A stretch of 64,000 bases of DNA from Mrakia gelida (GCA_024345305.1 BRON01000013.1:310001-374000); one strand, 5' to 3'. Shown: positions 1-15,052, numbered from the stretch's first letter. Notes: generated by a model from the sequence alone, not told the origin. Program-made: numbers and translations.

Positions 1-450
1 CTCGTCGCTCTCGTCTTGCTTCCCTCGCTGACTCTCTCTTCGCTCACTCTCTTCTCGGTTCCCTCTCTTTAGTACAACGGATGGTCCCGAGGAATGACTT
101 TCGTACGTCTCCGTCTCCTTCTCCTCTCTTCCCTCATCCACTGTCATCGAACGAACGGACGAACGAACGACGAAACGCGAGCTGACCCTCCTCCCTCATA
201 CCCCTCTGCTCATACAGGACTCCGCCACTGCCGCTCGATACACCTCGTGCTGCCGATGCCAGAACAACCTCGACTACCTCCACCAGCTCACCAACGGATG
301 GATGCAGGGTTACAACGGAAACAACTTCGGGTGCGTTTCGGCTCTCTCTTCTGCTCTTCTCCTTCCTCGCCGCTTCGCAAACTAACGCGTCCTTTCTTCC
401 TTCGTGCTCTTCGATGACACAGAACCTACTTCAACCTCAAGACCTGTTAA
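1..450 (+). CDS. 3' end of a Cys-containing, possibly secreted protein (5' truncated)
   Basis: Seen: the window opens inside an intron (1-72, with a CTGAC branch site) and the gene continues as exons 73-102, 218-330 and 423-450, stopping at TAA 448-450. The introns are GTACGT...CAG and GTGCGT...CAG and the phases close exactly. The visible tail is 56 residues, rich in Tyr, Asn, Gly and Cys: SCCRCQNN lies in the middle exon, YNGNNF just before the last splice, and the chain ends LKTC. Clustered cysteines and a terminal Cys suggest an extracellular disulfide-bonded domain, but no signal peptide can be seen because the start is outside the window. Family not recognised. Confidence 0.6.
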
Positions 451-771
451 ACGCTCCCGCTTTCCGGTCCTGGCTCTCCCTCGACGCTCCCACCCCCTCG
501 TCAATCCCGAACCCAACTCCTCATCAAAAACCTCTCCCTTCTCCCCCGCCCGCCTTCTTATCCCATTCTCCACCTCGTTATCCTCCCTTTCCTTTCCTTC
601 TGTTTCTTGGTCTCTCTTCTCTCGTCCGTCTCGTTTTCTTCGCCCTGAGGCGCGTGCGCCGCGTTCCGTTTTCCCTTTGCATTTTTCTCCTCGTCTCGCT
701 CCGTCTCTCTCTCGCAAAACTGGCTTTTTGCTTTTCTTGTTTACTCTTTCCCCTTTCGGAGCTCTTGACGA

Positions 772-810
<39 letters not shown>

Positions 811-982
811 GTTTGCTTACCCTCCTTCGTTTTTTGCGCGTTCGCTCGCGTTCTTTTGCTTTGCTTTCGTTCCTTAACAGTTTTTGCAGTAACGCTATCT
901 TGGATTCGCGCGTAGGAGTGTGTGTATATAGTTGAGCTATAGCTTTTGGTCGTGGTGGAAGGAAGGAGGGAGGGAGGAGGAG
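451..982. other. Gene-free 3' flank with CT microsatellite
   Basis: No exon with a usable frame. Strongly CT-biased on the plus strand, including the (CT)n run at 776-805. A TATA-like tatatag lies near 924-930, about 55 nt before the ATG proposed for the next gene. Confidence 0.5.
776..805. repeat. (CT)n microsatellite
   Basis: About 15 uninterrupted CT dinucleotides in the gene-free stretch after the first gene. Confidence 0.95.
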
Positions 983-1518
983 ATGGGAGGGAGAAGGGGA
1001 CGTGGGTTGATCTCATGTTTTCTCTCGCTCTTTCTTTTGCTGGGGCTTCGAGCGAGTCTTGCAAGTTCTACTGCTCAGTCGAGCAGCTCTACTACTACGA
1101 GAGAACGACGAGAACAACGAAAGATAAACGATGACCCTCTGACGCGTCTGCCGTTCTTTTCCCTCCCGCAGTGCCAAAACAAACCTCCTTCCATCTTGCT
1201 GACGTCCTCCCTCCCCTCCTCCCTTACCCCAACCGCTACGAACGATGCCCAAAATCCCCTCATCTCCAGCACCTATCCAAACATCTCCCCCACCTCATCC
1301 CCACCGCCTTGCAGAACACCCAAAACTCAGCTACCACCGCTCTCGCGGCGTTCCTCGTCAAGGACTCGGCCAAGATCAAGGAGATGAAGTCGACTTGGAC
1401 GAAGAAGACGAAGTCTTCGTATGGGAGTGGGGGTGGGGGGTATGGGAGTGCGAGGGGGTATGGTGGTGGGGGGAGGTTTGGTGGAGGAGGGGGAGCGAGG
1501 TTTGGGAGGAGGTGGTGA
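983..1518 (+). CDS. Small protein with Gly-rich C-terminus, unknown function
   Basis: Proposed exons are 983-1001 and 1172-1518. The intron is GTGGGT...CCCGCAG with a CTGAC branch near 1140, and the phase closes, giving 121 residues. The second exon is well supported: it runs from a Leu/Pro/His-rich segment through a Lys-rich stretch (AKIKEMKSTW) into a tail of YGSGGGG, RGYGGGG and RFGGGG repeats ending GRRW. Gly/Arg tails of this type are common in RNA-binding proteins, but no RNA-binding domain is visible. The first exon is short (MGGRRG) and the intron long for this window, so the start is uncertain. Confidence 0.5.
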
Positions 1519-2045
1519 GCGAGGACGAGGAGGGACGCGATCGCGTTCGTGTTCGTGTGTCTCGGTAGTTTAGTTTAGTTCGGTCTTCTGTTAGTCTCGC
1601 AGTTCGTGTCCATAGTAGTTCGCTTTCCCCTCGTCGTTTCGTTTTTCGCTCTTCTCTCTTTGTTCTTTCCACTTCGTCGCAACGCGTTCATCGTTCTCCT
1701 GCCCGTCTTCTACCTCCCTCCCTTACCCTTCGTTATCTCTCTTGTGACCCTTATATCTATTCCCACCTCCCCCATCTTTCGAGCGAGCGAAAGCAAAACT
1801 GGTTCGAATCGAACGGTGGACTAGCGACGTGAGAAGAAACGAAGAAACGGAACGTTGCGAGCATAAGACGAGAAGGGGAGGCATACGGCAAGAACGAGAG
1901 GAAAAATAACAGCGAGTGTTAGGCTAAGCTCAGCGAGGCAGGACGCGTTCTAAGTGGGAAAATGTCAGGTCCGAGAACGAAACGAGAAGGCAACGCAACT
2001 AGAACCGCGACGCGACCAAAACGAAACGAACCCTCGACGACGGGT
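1519..2045. other. Convergent intergenic region
   Basis: Lies between the plus-strand gene ending at 1518 and the minus-strand phosphatase ending at 2046. Pyrimidine-rich; I see no coding exon or RNA gene. Confidence 0.5.
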
Positions 2046-4309
2046 CTACGTCTGTTTCCTCCATTTCGGCCAATCCTTTTTCGCCCAAGCGCAAACAGAA
2101 ACCCACCTGAAGTCAGCTCTCGTTCATCGCCCTTCCTCCCAACGAAGCGAAACCACAGAAAGAGAAGGGAAAAGAGAGGCATGAACGGCGCGACTCACCT
2201 TCCCATGATCCATCTCCCTGAAATCCTCCAACGCCGCCAACCGAAGCAAGTACTGTCCGAGCTTCACAAGCTCTCGATCAGCAGCAGCAGCGTTGGTTCC
2301 AGCTCCTTTGAAGGCCTTGATCTTGAGTCCTTCGCGTGGGTTGAGGGCGAAGTTTCGGGACTGTTGCGAACGAGGGGAGGGGATGGGAGGGGAGTTAGGC
2401 GTGGGTTTTGGAGGGAGAAAGGGATGTAGGGAAGGTGTGGATGGGGGAGGGACGAACCAGATCGTCGATGTGGATGGTGTTGGCTGCTGAGAATTGAGGG
2501 AACTTGTTCCAGAGGAGTTGGAGGCTGGTGAGGGAAGGGAGAGGGAGGTGAGTTGGGGAAGATGGGCGAGGGAGGAACGAGAGCGCAAGATCGGGGGAAG
2601 GGACGAACGCTTTGACTCTTAAGGACGGCGATGAAGGAAGGAGGGAAGAAAGGGGAGAGTCAGTCCGGCGGTGGCAGGGTGAAAGAACGAAGTCGCGTCG
2701 TCGAAGGCAAGGCGGATTGAACGAACTCGTCTGCGAAGAGACGAAAGAAGGCCGAGAGAGGGTTCAGTCTCGCACAGGGATAGGAGTGAGGAGGTTAGAG
2801 AAGATACTCACGCTTGTAAGGTTGTCCTTCTCGTTCCGTGAAGATCGTGAACTGTCGAAAATGAAAGAGAAGCGACGCGATCGGTTTTCATCCACCTCGA
2901 CTCGTCTCTTCTTTTTAAGACGACTCACCATCGGTCTGTGATAATAAGGCCGAACGAGATCTGAGTCAGTATCGAGAACGTTCACCCAAAGTAGCTGCTC
3001 CGCCCAAAAGAGGTGCGACAACTCACCGTCGATCCACCACGAAACTGATCTTGTAATTCCTCGACTCGTCTCCCAACATCCCGAGCTCGACCAGCTTGCT
3101 CTCCAGCCATCTCCAAGACGTTTGAGACCAGATGACCAGGTCGTAGTGAGGGTAGACGAGTTCCAGGAATTCGTGAAGAGCAGGACGAGCGCATTCGGAG
3201 GAGGGGAGGGAGCCGTCGACGAGAGGCTTCGTGTCTACGATGGTGTAGTCGAGATCGAGAACGAGAAGCTTCTTTCCGGGTCTTGGCGGGTTGATCAACT
3301 GATGAGGAAAGAAAAGAGGGGCGAAGGTGAGTGACCGACGGCGCGTCGACGACGAGAGGACGAGCGAAAGGGAGCAGGAAGACGAACGTCGAGTTGCATC
3401 CCTGCTGTGGTCTCCTTGATCTTTCGAATGTTTCGAGGCTCCTAAGGAGGTGTGAAAGTGAGCAAAAACGTCAGCGGACGCTCGACTGGCGAGACGACAC
3501 GAAGCGAGCCAAGACGAACGAGATGCGGGGGGATTTTGGCTTGAGTGTAGTCGACGTCGAGGTCATCTACTACTTCGGCTTGTTGTAGTCTTGTAGGACT
3601 GATAGAAGAGTCAAGAGAAGAGGAGCAGGGCGCAGAGAGATCAGCTCGACTGGAACGCGTCCGTCACTACCTCCTCGGCCGACCCATCTCTCGTCCCAAA
3701 CCTCGATGAGACGCGACTGGACCTCATCCTTCGACCCCTCATCTCTGCTAGCAAGGACTCACTCTTTGAAGCTGTTATCTACGCTCGTCCCTAGCATCAT
3801 AAACTTCTTCCCGGACTTCAAAGCCAACGAGGCGATGACGGCGTCCTCGTTCGGTGGGTTGCGAGAGGAGGTGAGCCCTAGAAGCTTGATTCGATCGAGG
3901 GGGACGGAGGTGAGGGACCAGATGAGGATCTTGAGATCGTAGACACTGATGACGAGTAGAGACGGAGAGCAGTGAGGACGAGAGAGAGCAAAGGGAGGGA
4001 GGAGGGGTCGAGCTCACCGATCTTGGTCGGGCACAGAGAGGTCGAAGGTTCTACAGAGACCGAGAGGACGCAGATGCTGGGTCAGCGGTGAAGCTAGCTC
4101 ATCTTAAGAGATGCATAGAGCTCGACGAAAGAAGCAGAAGGGACTGACTGGCCAGACCAGGACATCTTGAGGTTCAGCACCTTCTCGCTTCCGCCTGCTT
4201 CAACGAGATCTGGATCAGAGACGTGAGGAAGAGGAGCGGAAGAGGGGAGCTGAGAAGGAGGAGCATCGACCGAAGCCGACGAGGAAGGTTTTGAAGAGGT
4301 GTCTGCCAT
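2046..4309 (-). CDS. UBLCP1: Ubiquitin-like domain CTD phosphatase, UBLCP1 type
   Basis: Family: UBLCP1 is a HAD-family Ser/Thr phosphatase that binds the proteasome through its ubiquitin-like domain and can dephosphorylate the RNA polymerase II CTD; it is mostly nuclear. Seen: 12 exons, transcribed high to low: 4149-4309, 4018-4050, 3763-3945, 3520-3598, 3388-3441, 3027-3298, 2929-2935, 2812-2851, 2609-2615, 2458-2524, 2199-2360, 2046-2075. All phases close, giving 364 residues. The ubiquitin-like domain is at about 44-125 (LNLKMSWSGQ to KKFMMLG). The catalytic DxDxT motif is DLDYTIVD near residue 184. The IHIDDLSRNFALNP box and a C-terminal WPKW follow, as in the family. Two exons are only 7 nt long, and four donors are GTTCGT. 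The last acceptor (AAG) is weak, but it restores the conserved C-terminal Trp. Confidence 0.9.
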
Positions 4310-4513
4310 CTTGTTGTAGTTGGGATGGTGAGCGTTAAAGAGGAAGGAAGGAGGGAGCAGGTCAGCTCGGAGGGAGATTCGAGCAGAGGTCGTCGCAAAC
4401 CATCACGACTCCTCCCTCTCGACAACCTACGAGATCTCTCTTCGTCCAGGGAGACGCTCAGGACCAGATCAAAAGTCTCTCGGGCAAATTTGAATCGTCG
4501 ACTTGCGATTTTC
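4310..4513. promoter_or_regulatory. Divergent promoter region
   Basis: 204 nt separate the start codons of the minus-strand phosphatase and the plus-strand gene at 4514, so both promoters must lie here or in the flanking 5' exons. No clear TATA box. Confidence 0.5.
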
Positions 4514-7500
4514 ATGAGGCAGGCGAGGGGAACGATTCTAGGTCAAGTGGTGAGCTCAACTTTCCCTTCCTTCCTCCCTTCTTCTCTTTCCTCCTGACCT
4601 TTCCTCCCTTGATCCTGCAACTCACTCGACTTTAAAGACACTCCGAACCTACCAAACTCCATTCTCCCAACGGAACGTCGCTTCAGATCACTCCCAGCTG
4701 CCCTTCGGACCCGAAGACGAGCTCAAGGAGCCTTCACTCTCTCCCTCCTCCCTTCCATTCTCCCACGACAGCCCTCCTCCTCACCTCCCTTCAACGTCCC
4801 ACGACTCTCTCCAACCTCGCTTATCATCATCATCACCAACTCAACCTCCCCGGGAACTTGCTCCTTCATCTTCGTCCTCGCTCAACATCCTCGCTGCCCG
4901 CAACAGGTTCTCGTCCTCGTCTCTCCTCCCTCCAGGATGGACCTCCGTCCAAGGAAGCGTTCTCTCCCCAGAGATCGCTAGGATCTTCGCCACCGTAAAC
5001 CAGAGACTCTCTGCGTCCTACGAGGAGGAAATGGAGGAGCAGATCAACCAACGGAGGGAGCAGGGAGAGGGCGACGACAATCGGTTGCCAGGGCGACTCA
5101 CGGACGACGCGCTCGTGCACCAGCACTCTACCGCAGGAGGAGAGGAACCGACGGGTCCGATCTATGGAGGACTTCCGATTCTTTCAGTGACAGAGACGTA
5201 CAAGAATCAGGAGGAGGTGTCGACGCAGGAGAGCCGTCGAGAGAGCGACGATGGATCTCGAGCGTACTCCGAGTTCCTCTCCAGATCTGGACCGATCGAT
5301 CTCGAAGACCCTTGGACCACTACTCCGGATAGCTCGGCAGAGGTGGAGCTCGCGCGGGCGATGAAGGAACTGGAGCGAGAGGAGAGGACGAGTCGCGCGA
5401 AGGAGAAGACGCTGTCGACTTGGGAACCGTTCGCGTCGGACTTGGGCTCAAGCTCGTCGACAATCGTGGATCTTACGAAGGAGGATCTACCAACATGGAC
5501 CAACTCTTCTCGGCCAACCCCTTCCTTCCCTACGATATCCTTGCCAAATCCGCGGTCCCTCGTCGATCCTCGTTCGACTCACAAGCAGGTCGCTCACGCT
5601 CCCGACTCGTTCACCTCCCTTCCTCCTCTGCCCTGGTCCACCTCCTCTTCTTCCACCGAGCTCATCGTCCCTCCACGTCCATCTTCCTTCCTCAACGCCT
5701 ACAAACCTCACGACGACGCGCCGTGGGAGGAAGACGCGACCGAAGGGGAGCATCGACGACTCGACATCAACCTCGACGACCTCGCAAACCTTCATCCCTC
5801 CCTCATCAACCAACAAACCCTTCTTCACCTCCTCGACGAATTCCTACCTCTCGCTAACTTCAAAGGAGATCGTCGCAAGGAGACGCTGGAGAAGTTCTTC
5901 GCCTGTGGACTCGTTCCCTCGAGGGCTTTGATGCAGACGATGCTCCGAGCTGTTGCTCGTTGGAGAAACGACCTCGTCGGGACCAGAACGGAGACGGAAG
6001 CCATCATGGAGCAGATGGCGCGCGCCGGACTGGAGGAATCCAAAGAGGAGAAGATCGAGACGCTCGCTCTCGTCGAACGAGTTTACCTCCAGAACGGAAA
6101 CATCGTCGCAGCCGAGGAGGTCAAGGCTCAACTCTACTCCCTCACTCCTACTCCACCTCGACCAGCCGAGCTCCTCCTCCGACAGATCAAACCCACTCCC
6201 TCCACCAAAGTCACGCTCTCTCAAATCCTCCCTCTCATCTCGGAGCTCAACGCGTCAAAACAGACCATCCCGGACGACGCTCTCGAGATCCTCGCCCGGA
6301 TCGTCCCGTTGGACGTCTGCAGCTTCCAAGGATTCGTCGACGCCGCTGGATTCGTGGAGGGGGAGATGCGTCGAACGTTAACTCCTGGCGCTTGGGCGGT
6401 CCTCATGGATCGAGCGTTCAGTCCTCGGCCGGAACGAGGTCCTCAAGGATGGCTTCCTCGAAGCAAGAAGGTCGCTCAAGTTGACCTCGACGTGGTCCTT
6501 CGTATCTTCCATCGGATCCAGAACCCTTCACCTCACTCGATCGCTGCAGGGATCAAGCTTATCAGCCGCGTCGCCATCCATCCATCACCGCTCGACCAGC
6601 GGGTCTCGACGATCCAGGAGGTCTACAAGTCTGTCCTCGAGCAACTCGTCGGAACTTCCTCAACACCTTCCACTTCCGACCTCGCCGTTCCTTCCTCCTC
6701 CACCGCCGTCGCGTCTTCTCCCTCTCAGAGTTCCCTGTCCCTTCCCTCCGACAAGCAGCAGCTCGAAACCCTCTTCAATACCACCATCCGCTCCCTCCTC
6801 GATCCAGACGTTCCCTTCACCCTCCCTGTCGCGTCCATCCTCGCCCAAGTCCACACCGATCAACGACGTCTCCTCGGCTACTCAGACTTTCACCACCGAA
6901 CCCTACTTCCTCTTCGCGATCCTCCCTACCCCATGCAACCTTCACACATCGCCTCCGTCTACTCCATCCTCCTCGCCGCCTTCCCGGAGGAGATGAAGCC
7001 CATCGAGCTGTACTGGTCGTTCTTGACGCGAGCAGGGAGAACGATCAGAGCGGAACCGTTGTCGACGACGAAGGCGGTTCTGAGCATCGTACAGGCGAGA
7101 ATGCGGACCGGAGAGGTGGCGTACGCTGGAAAGACGATGTTGGAACTGGTGGAGACGTTGAAGGCGGAGTTGTGGAGGGGAGAAGCGCTGAGGAGACGAG
7201 CTGGAGGGACGAGGAAGGGAGAGTCGTTGGATCGAGATCCGAGGAGAGCCCTGCTCGCCATCGAGACGGTCGCGTTGGAGATGGATCCTCGATCGTTATC
7301 GGCAGAGTTCTGGAACTCCCTCGTTGAGGCGACGTCGTTCTCGATGAACGCTCAATCGACAGCGTGGAAGGTGCTCGTCGAGGTTTATCCGGAGGAGATT
7401 GGAGAGGACGCGATCATCCTTGTGAGCTCCAGTCGCTTCTTGACGCATCGCCTTCTCTCGAACTGACTTCTCGTCTCTTCGTTCTTGCAGCGACTTCGTA

Positions 7501-8695
7501 CGACGAGCGAATCGAGGAAATCGACGGAAGTCTTCAAGACTTGGAAGGTCCTCCAGCAACACTCCCTCCTTTCCTCGCCTCTCATCTGGAACGCTTGGTT
7601 CGAGGCTCTTCTTCGGATCGGGGATTACGAGCTCTTCGTCTCGGAGATCGTCAGGAAATCCCCAGAACCAGCGAACGACGACCTTCTTCGATGGGCCCTC
7701 GACCGGCTTCGCGAGTCTTCCTCTCCCCCACCACCTCCACCGGCTCCCGCCTCCCTCTCCCTCGAGTCCGAACCGATACCTCGCGCCGCTCAGATCCTTC
7801 CACCACCACCTTCGGATCCGTTACTGGAGGAGGCTCGTCTCTTGAAGCTGAAGGAGACGCTGAGGAAGGCGTTTGGGGCGAGGCTGGATCGGGTCGAGGA
7901 GGAGAGGAAGCTCGAGCGGCTGAGCAAGGACACCCAGGTCCTCGAACCCGTATGTGTCCCCTCCACCAGCTCCGTATCTTTCCTGTGAATCTTTCTGACC
8001 TCCTTCGCTCCTTCCAGACACCGTCGCCTTCTTCGGACGACACTCCTCCGTCTCTCGGGACGTCGACGGCTCCTCAACCGTCAGAACAGCGCCAAAATCT
8101 CCTTGTTCGTCCTCTCTCCTCCTTTCACTCGAGTCCGACATGGAAATCTTACCTCACATCCCTCTGCATCACAGAACGGAGAACGCCAAACCATCATCCT
8201 CGATGCCCTCAAAGCACGAGGCGTCTCCCCGACCCATCCCGCTTATGCCTCCCTCTTCGACGCTCTCCTCGAACTCAGCCACTTCTATCTCAAAAGAGGA
8301 TCGTATCTGGACATCGTGAGCTCTTGTCTCCGTTTCTTTCGCTCGACGCGGCGAGAACTGACCGACCCTGTCGCTTCCTTTCGACGCGTCTCCCTCTCTT
8401 CTCTCAGCGAGCCATGTTCCACTCCTCCTCCTCCTCCCCCCAAACCATCCCACCCATCTCCCCTTCCTCCTTCACCGACTTCATCGACGTCCATCTAGAT
8501 ATCCTCAACGTCAACATCGAAACCTCCTACATCCCTCCACTCGCCCTCCCTCGTCTGAAGATCGAGGACCGAGGAGGGTTCGGGATGAGGTCGAGTGCCC
8601 CACCGCTTGCGTGGAGGAAGAAGTTTCCCAGCGAGGAGGATCAGAGAGATCGTAAGAGCGTGCTGGACTTTGCGTATAAGGAGGTGAAGTGGTAG
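4514..8695 (+). CDS. Large helical-repeat (PPR-like) protein, probably mitochondrial
   Basis: Exons: 4514-4549, 4638-7421, 7491-7949, 8018-8104, 8175-8315, 8408-8695, giving 1264 residues with all phases closing. The N-terminus (MRQARGTILGQV, then basic and Ser-rich) looks like a mitochondrial presequence. From about residue 300 the protein is built of amphipathic helices with the spacing of pentatricopeptide or similar repeats (for example VLSIVQARMRTGEVAYAG and AYASLFDALLELSHFYLKRG). It ends with a basic segment. Low-complexity Ser/Pro linkers separate the helical parts. Inference: an organellar RNA-processing or translation factor. I cannot assign an orthologue, and PPR is called on pattern only. 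The fourth exon ends in a GTTCGT donor at 8105. Confidence 0.7.
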
Positions 8696-8846
8696 AGGAG
8701 GGAGGAAAGGGTCGCGGTCAAGTTTCGTTCGTTTTGCTTTCGGATCTTTTGTTTTGTTCGAGGGCTCGTGTTGAAGGATAGGATAGATCTCGCCAGACTC
8801 ATCTCATATATCACCAATGCTGCCTTGCTTTGTTTCTGAAGACCAT

Positions 8847-10479
8847 CTAGCACCAAGCGTACCTGAAAGAACGACAGAAGCAAAACGAAGTCAGTTCGAT
8901 CCTCTCTCGCTCGACGCGTCTCATCTCGTCCTCGTACTCACTTCTCATTGTGCACCCACTCCAGTTCCCCTTCCTCTCTCGCCTCGTAGTCCACCAACGC
9001 ACTGAGATGCTCCTCTCTAACGTTCCAGACACCCTTCCCATCCTTCCACTCCTTCGAAACCGCATCATCGTCCCAGATCTCGATCCTCCCACACCTCTCC
9101 CTCCTCGCGGCTGCTACAACAGCCGAAAACGGAACGGTTCCCGAGACGTGGGTGATGAGGAGGGTTTGGTGAGGTTTGGCTTCGTCCGAGTAGGTGTAGG
9201 TGAGGACGGGTTGAGGGGAAGAGGGGGTAGGTGAGGGGAGTTTGAAACCGAAGGTGCGGGAGGGGAGGGAGGAGGGGACGGGAGGGTCTGAGAGGAGGGA
9301 ACGGAGGGGGTGGAGGGAGAGGAGACCGCTAAGAAAAACGAAGAGATGGCTTTTGTGAGATCAAGAGAGTGTGGAGAAGGAGTAAAAAGAATATATAAAC
9401 TCACCCAGTGGGAAGGAACGCGACCCTCCTCTTCTTCTCGTCCCCAGGTCCTCGTCCCTCCTTGAAAGCAGTCAACAACCTCTCACTCATCTCCTCCTCG
9501 AACCCTTTCACACCAGCTCGACCCAACCACTCTACACCCTCTTCGATGGAGCCCTCGTCGCCGTCTTCGAGAACCCAGAACCTTCCGTGCGAACCCATCT
9601 CGACCCACCCCTCGCGCGAGTCTTCGCCCTCCCCTTGCCTGCAACCCTTGTAGAACTCCTTCCCGATGTCGGAGTAGAGGACTGCGAAGGAGGCATCTTG
9701 GGAACGACCTTGTGGTGGAGGAGGAGGAGGAGCTCCCCAGGCTGAAGGGAAGGGCGGGAGGAGAGAGGAGGGGGCGATGGTGTCTGGAAAAGGGAAAAGA
9801 CGAACGAACGAAGGTGAGCTCGACGCTCGATGCTCGAAGAGCTCGTGAGCTCCAATGAAATGAACTTACAATGCAAAAGCTGCAGCATATGCTTCCCATA
9901 CCCCCTCCTCCTGAATACCGGCGGCGTATAAACACTCGCGATCCCGTAGGCTACCACAGGCTTGATCTGAACATCGGTTGATGAGCTCGAGGTCGAAGGA
10001 GGGAGGACAACCGCCGAACGACGATAGGTTTCGCAGTGAGAGAGGATCTGTGTTGTCGTTGTCGTATCAGAACGAGGGACGAGGACCCTGCAGAAAGATC
10101 AGCAAAGAGTGAGCTGGGTCAGTTCTTCTCGGCAGGGCAGAACGAAGGAAGGGAGGGAGAAAGAAAGGACGGCGAACCAAGTGATGAGATGATGATCTGC
10201 TCCCCATTCCTCCTTCTCCATGATCTCATCTCTCTCGATGTACTTCTCCATCGTGAACCCACGTGGGACACCCCAGTATGCTGAAAGATCGAACCCAGAA
10301 ATACAAGCAGGGCGTGAGCGAGAGCTTTCTCGAACCGAAGGAAACGAAGGAGGTGAGCTCGAACTCGAAGGAGGGGACGAACGGAAAGTGTTTTGCCTAG
10401 AGACCTTAGCCTGCTCGCGCGAGGCGGCGACGAGGGTGAGGTCGGAGAGTTGGTAGGTAGGCATGGACGGGGTGGACAT
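8847..10479 (-). CDS. LYC1: LYC1-type N-acetyltransferase (GNAT)
   Basis: Family: Lyc1 is an N6-acetyltransferase acting on free lysine in the acetylated lysine-degradation route of yeasts. Exons, high to low: 10383-10479, 10178-10280, 9870-10087, 9405-9783, 8942-9328, 8847-8862; 399 residues, phases close. The N-terminal part reads MPTYQLSDLTLVAASREQ and FTMEKYIERDE. The GNAT acetyl-CoA loop is in YGIASVYTPPVFRRRGYG (about 117-134). The family motif VLYSDIGKEFY follows, and the protein ends NEKYAWC, which matches the Phe/Tyr-Ala-Trp-Cys ending I know for this family. Two donors are GTTCGT and GTTCGC. The last exon holds only five codons plus one base. Confidence 0.85.
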
Positions 10480-10848
10480 CGTTGGGCGAGTGAAGGTTGG
10501 AGGGGAGGGACGGCGAGCTTTTTGGAAGGGAGGCAGAGGAGGAAGGGCCGAGTCAGGTTCGACTCGGTGAAGGCCGGACTGAGAAAGAGAGAAAGAAAGT
10601 GGCTCGGAGGGAAGGATTTGCCGGCGAAGGTTTTGTTCCGCTTGCGGTTTGGAGCGTTGCGAGCCGAAAAGGTTCTCGTTTTCTCCTCAACTGCTCGTAA
10701 AAAACGCGAGACCGACGCGTCGACTCGGCCCTCCCTCTTTCATTCGTCCTCCAGCTCGTCTGAGATCAAAACCAAGATGAATAGAACTGATCCTGGAACA
10801 CGCTCACCGATCGCTGACCCTACCTCGTCTTCTCGAACCCGGTGAAAA
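10480..10848. other. Intergenic, upstream of the acetyltransferase
   Basis: 369 nt between the acetyltransferase start and the aprataxin stop, both on the minus strand. Holds the acetyltransferase promoter. No exon seen. Confidence 0.4.
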
Positions 10849-11987
10849 CTACGTCTTCCCCTTCTTCGCCTTCCTCTCCAACTTCTTGAACTCCTCCTCG
10901 AGATGAACCTTGAGCTTCGGGATCGTCTTGAACTCCTCGCCGGTGTAGAAGCTTCGAAGAGGTTGCTTGAGGATGGGTTCGTACTGGGACTCGGGGAGGG
11001 CAAGTTTCTGCTTCCACGAACGATGGAGAAAAGGGGAGGTGAGTGGGTGAGAGACGCGTCGCAAAAACGATCAGAGATGAGGAGGAGAAGAGAGAGGAGG
11101 CTGGACGAACGGCTTTGTTCCCGTCTGATGCAGCGAGTCACAAGAGCCGAGTGGATTGGGTGTCAGTGTCAATAGAGCGACGTAAAGGTGTGAAGAGAGA
11201 CGAAGGCGAGCGACTCACCTTCAACCCAGCCCTTGACTTTCTCCAGAGGAAGGAAGAACCCGACTTCTGGATCTGGATTGAACGAGTTGTAGTGTTTCTT
11301 GTTCTTGAGAGCGGGAGAGATGAGATCTTTGGAGAAGACATGGAGGTGTAGGTGCTGCAGGAAAGAGAAGGAGGAGGAGGGGAGGTGAGGGACGCGTTGC
11401 GAGTCAGTGTTCGAGCCTCGTTCCTTCCCCAACTCTGCAGCTGTAGGTCTACGACCTTCCTCAAAGGTCGGTCGACGACCCAAAGATGATCCTTCAGGAA
11501 GATAGCGAGCGCAGAGACGACGAAAGAGCTGCTTCCTTCTCGCTTCTTCCCTCTCCTCCCTCCGCTCTCCACCATCTCCCTCCCTCCACTCCTCCAGCTG
11601 GCACGAACTCACCTTCATACTCGGCACAGCATGGAACCCCCATACAACCTCCCACTCGAACCCTTTCTCTTTCCTCATTCTATCCCTGATGATCCCCTCA
11701 ACCTCCCCAACCATCTCCTCCAACCCTTCGAAAAGCTCCAGGACGACATCCTTCTTCTGACCCTTAACGAACGCTTGCAAGCTCGTCAACTGCTCTGCAT
11801 TGAGGGTGGATCCATCCTTGAGGTGGAAGGGGAGTCGAGGGAGGATGAGATGGTGGTAGGTCGATTTGGCATAGAGGTCGTTGATGACGGTGAAGTTGGA
11901 GGAGGAGGTGAGGTAGACTTCCGCTGGGAGGAGGGTCGAAGGCGACTTGCAGAGAGCGTGGGTTAGAAGAGCTTCGGACCAGGACAT
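10849..11987 (-). CDS. HNT3: Aprataxin / HNT3-type DNA-adenylate hydrolase
   Basis: Family: aprataxin removes 5'-AMP from aborted DNA-ligation intermediates using a HIT domain and a C-terminal C2HE zinc module. Exons: 11613-11987, 11219-11354, 11111-11124 (14 nt), 10849-11010; 228 residues. The start at 11987 gives MSWSEALL, as expected at the beginning of the HIT domain; the frame stays open upstream to an ATG at 12185, which would add 66 residues. Seen: LLLP-like ILPRLPFHL, FHAVPSM, and the HIT triad HLHLHV at about 126-131, followed by KNKKHYNSF. In the zinc module the two cysteines are replaced by Ser and Thr (PLRSFYTGEEF), while the later His and Glu are kept (KVHLEEEF). The ORF starts only 8 nt from the SelO gene on the other strand if the long form is used. 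Confidence 0.85.
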
Positions 11988-12193
11988 GAGAGATTGATTG
12001 GGAGGAGGGGAGAAGAAGTTTTCCGGGGTTTGAGGGTCGTGAGGGTCGAAGGGAAGAAGTCGGGAAGGAGGAGGAGAGGAACTCGTGAGCTCGTCACTTT
12101 GAAGAGGTGGAGGTCGCTCGCTCCCTTCCTTCCAACGACCAGCTTCAAGGAGAAAACTTTCCTTCTTCCTTCTCTTCCTTCTCAAACTCGTAT

Positions 12194-15052
<2,859 letters not shown>

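Noticed and set aside
946..1134. 62-residue ORF from 946
   Set aside because: Its frame does not connect to the Gly-rich exon at 1172, and it crosses the proposed GTGGGT intron.
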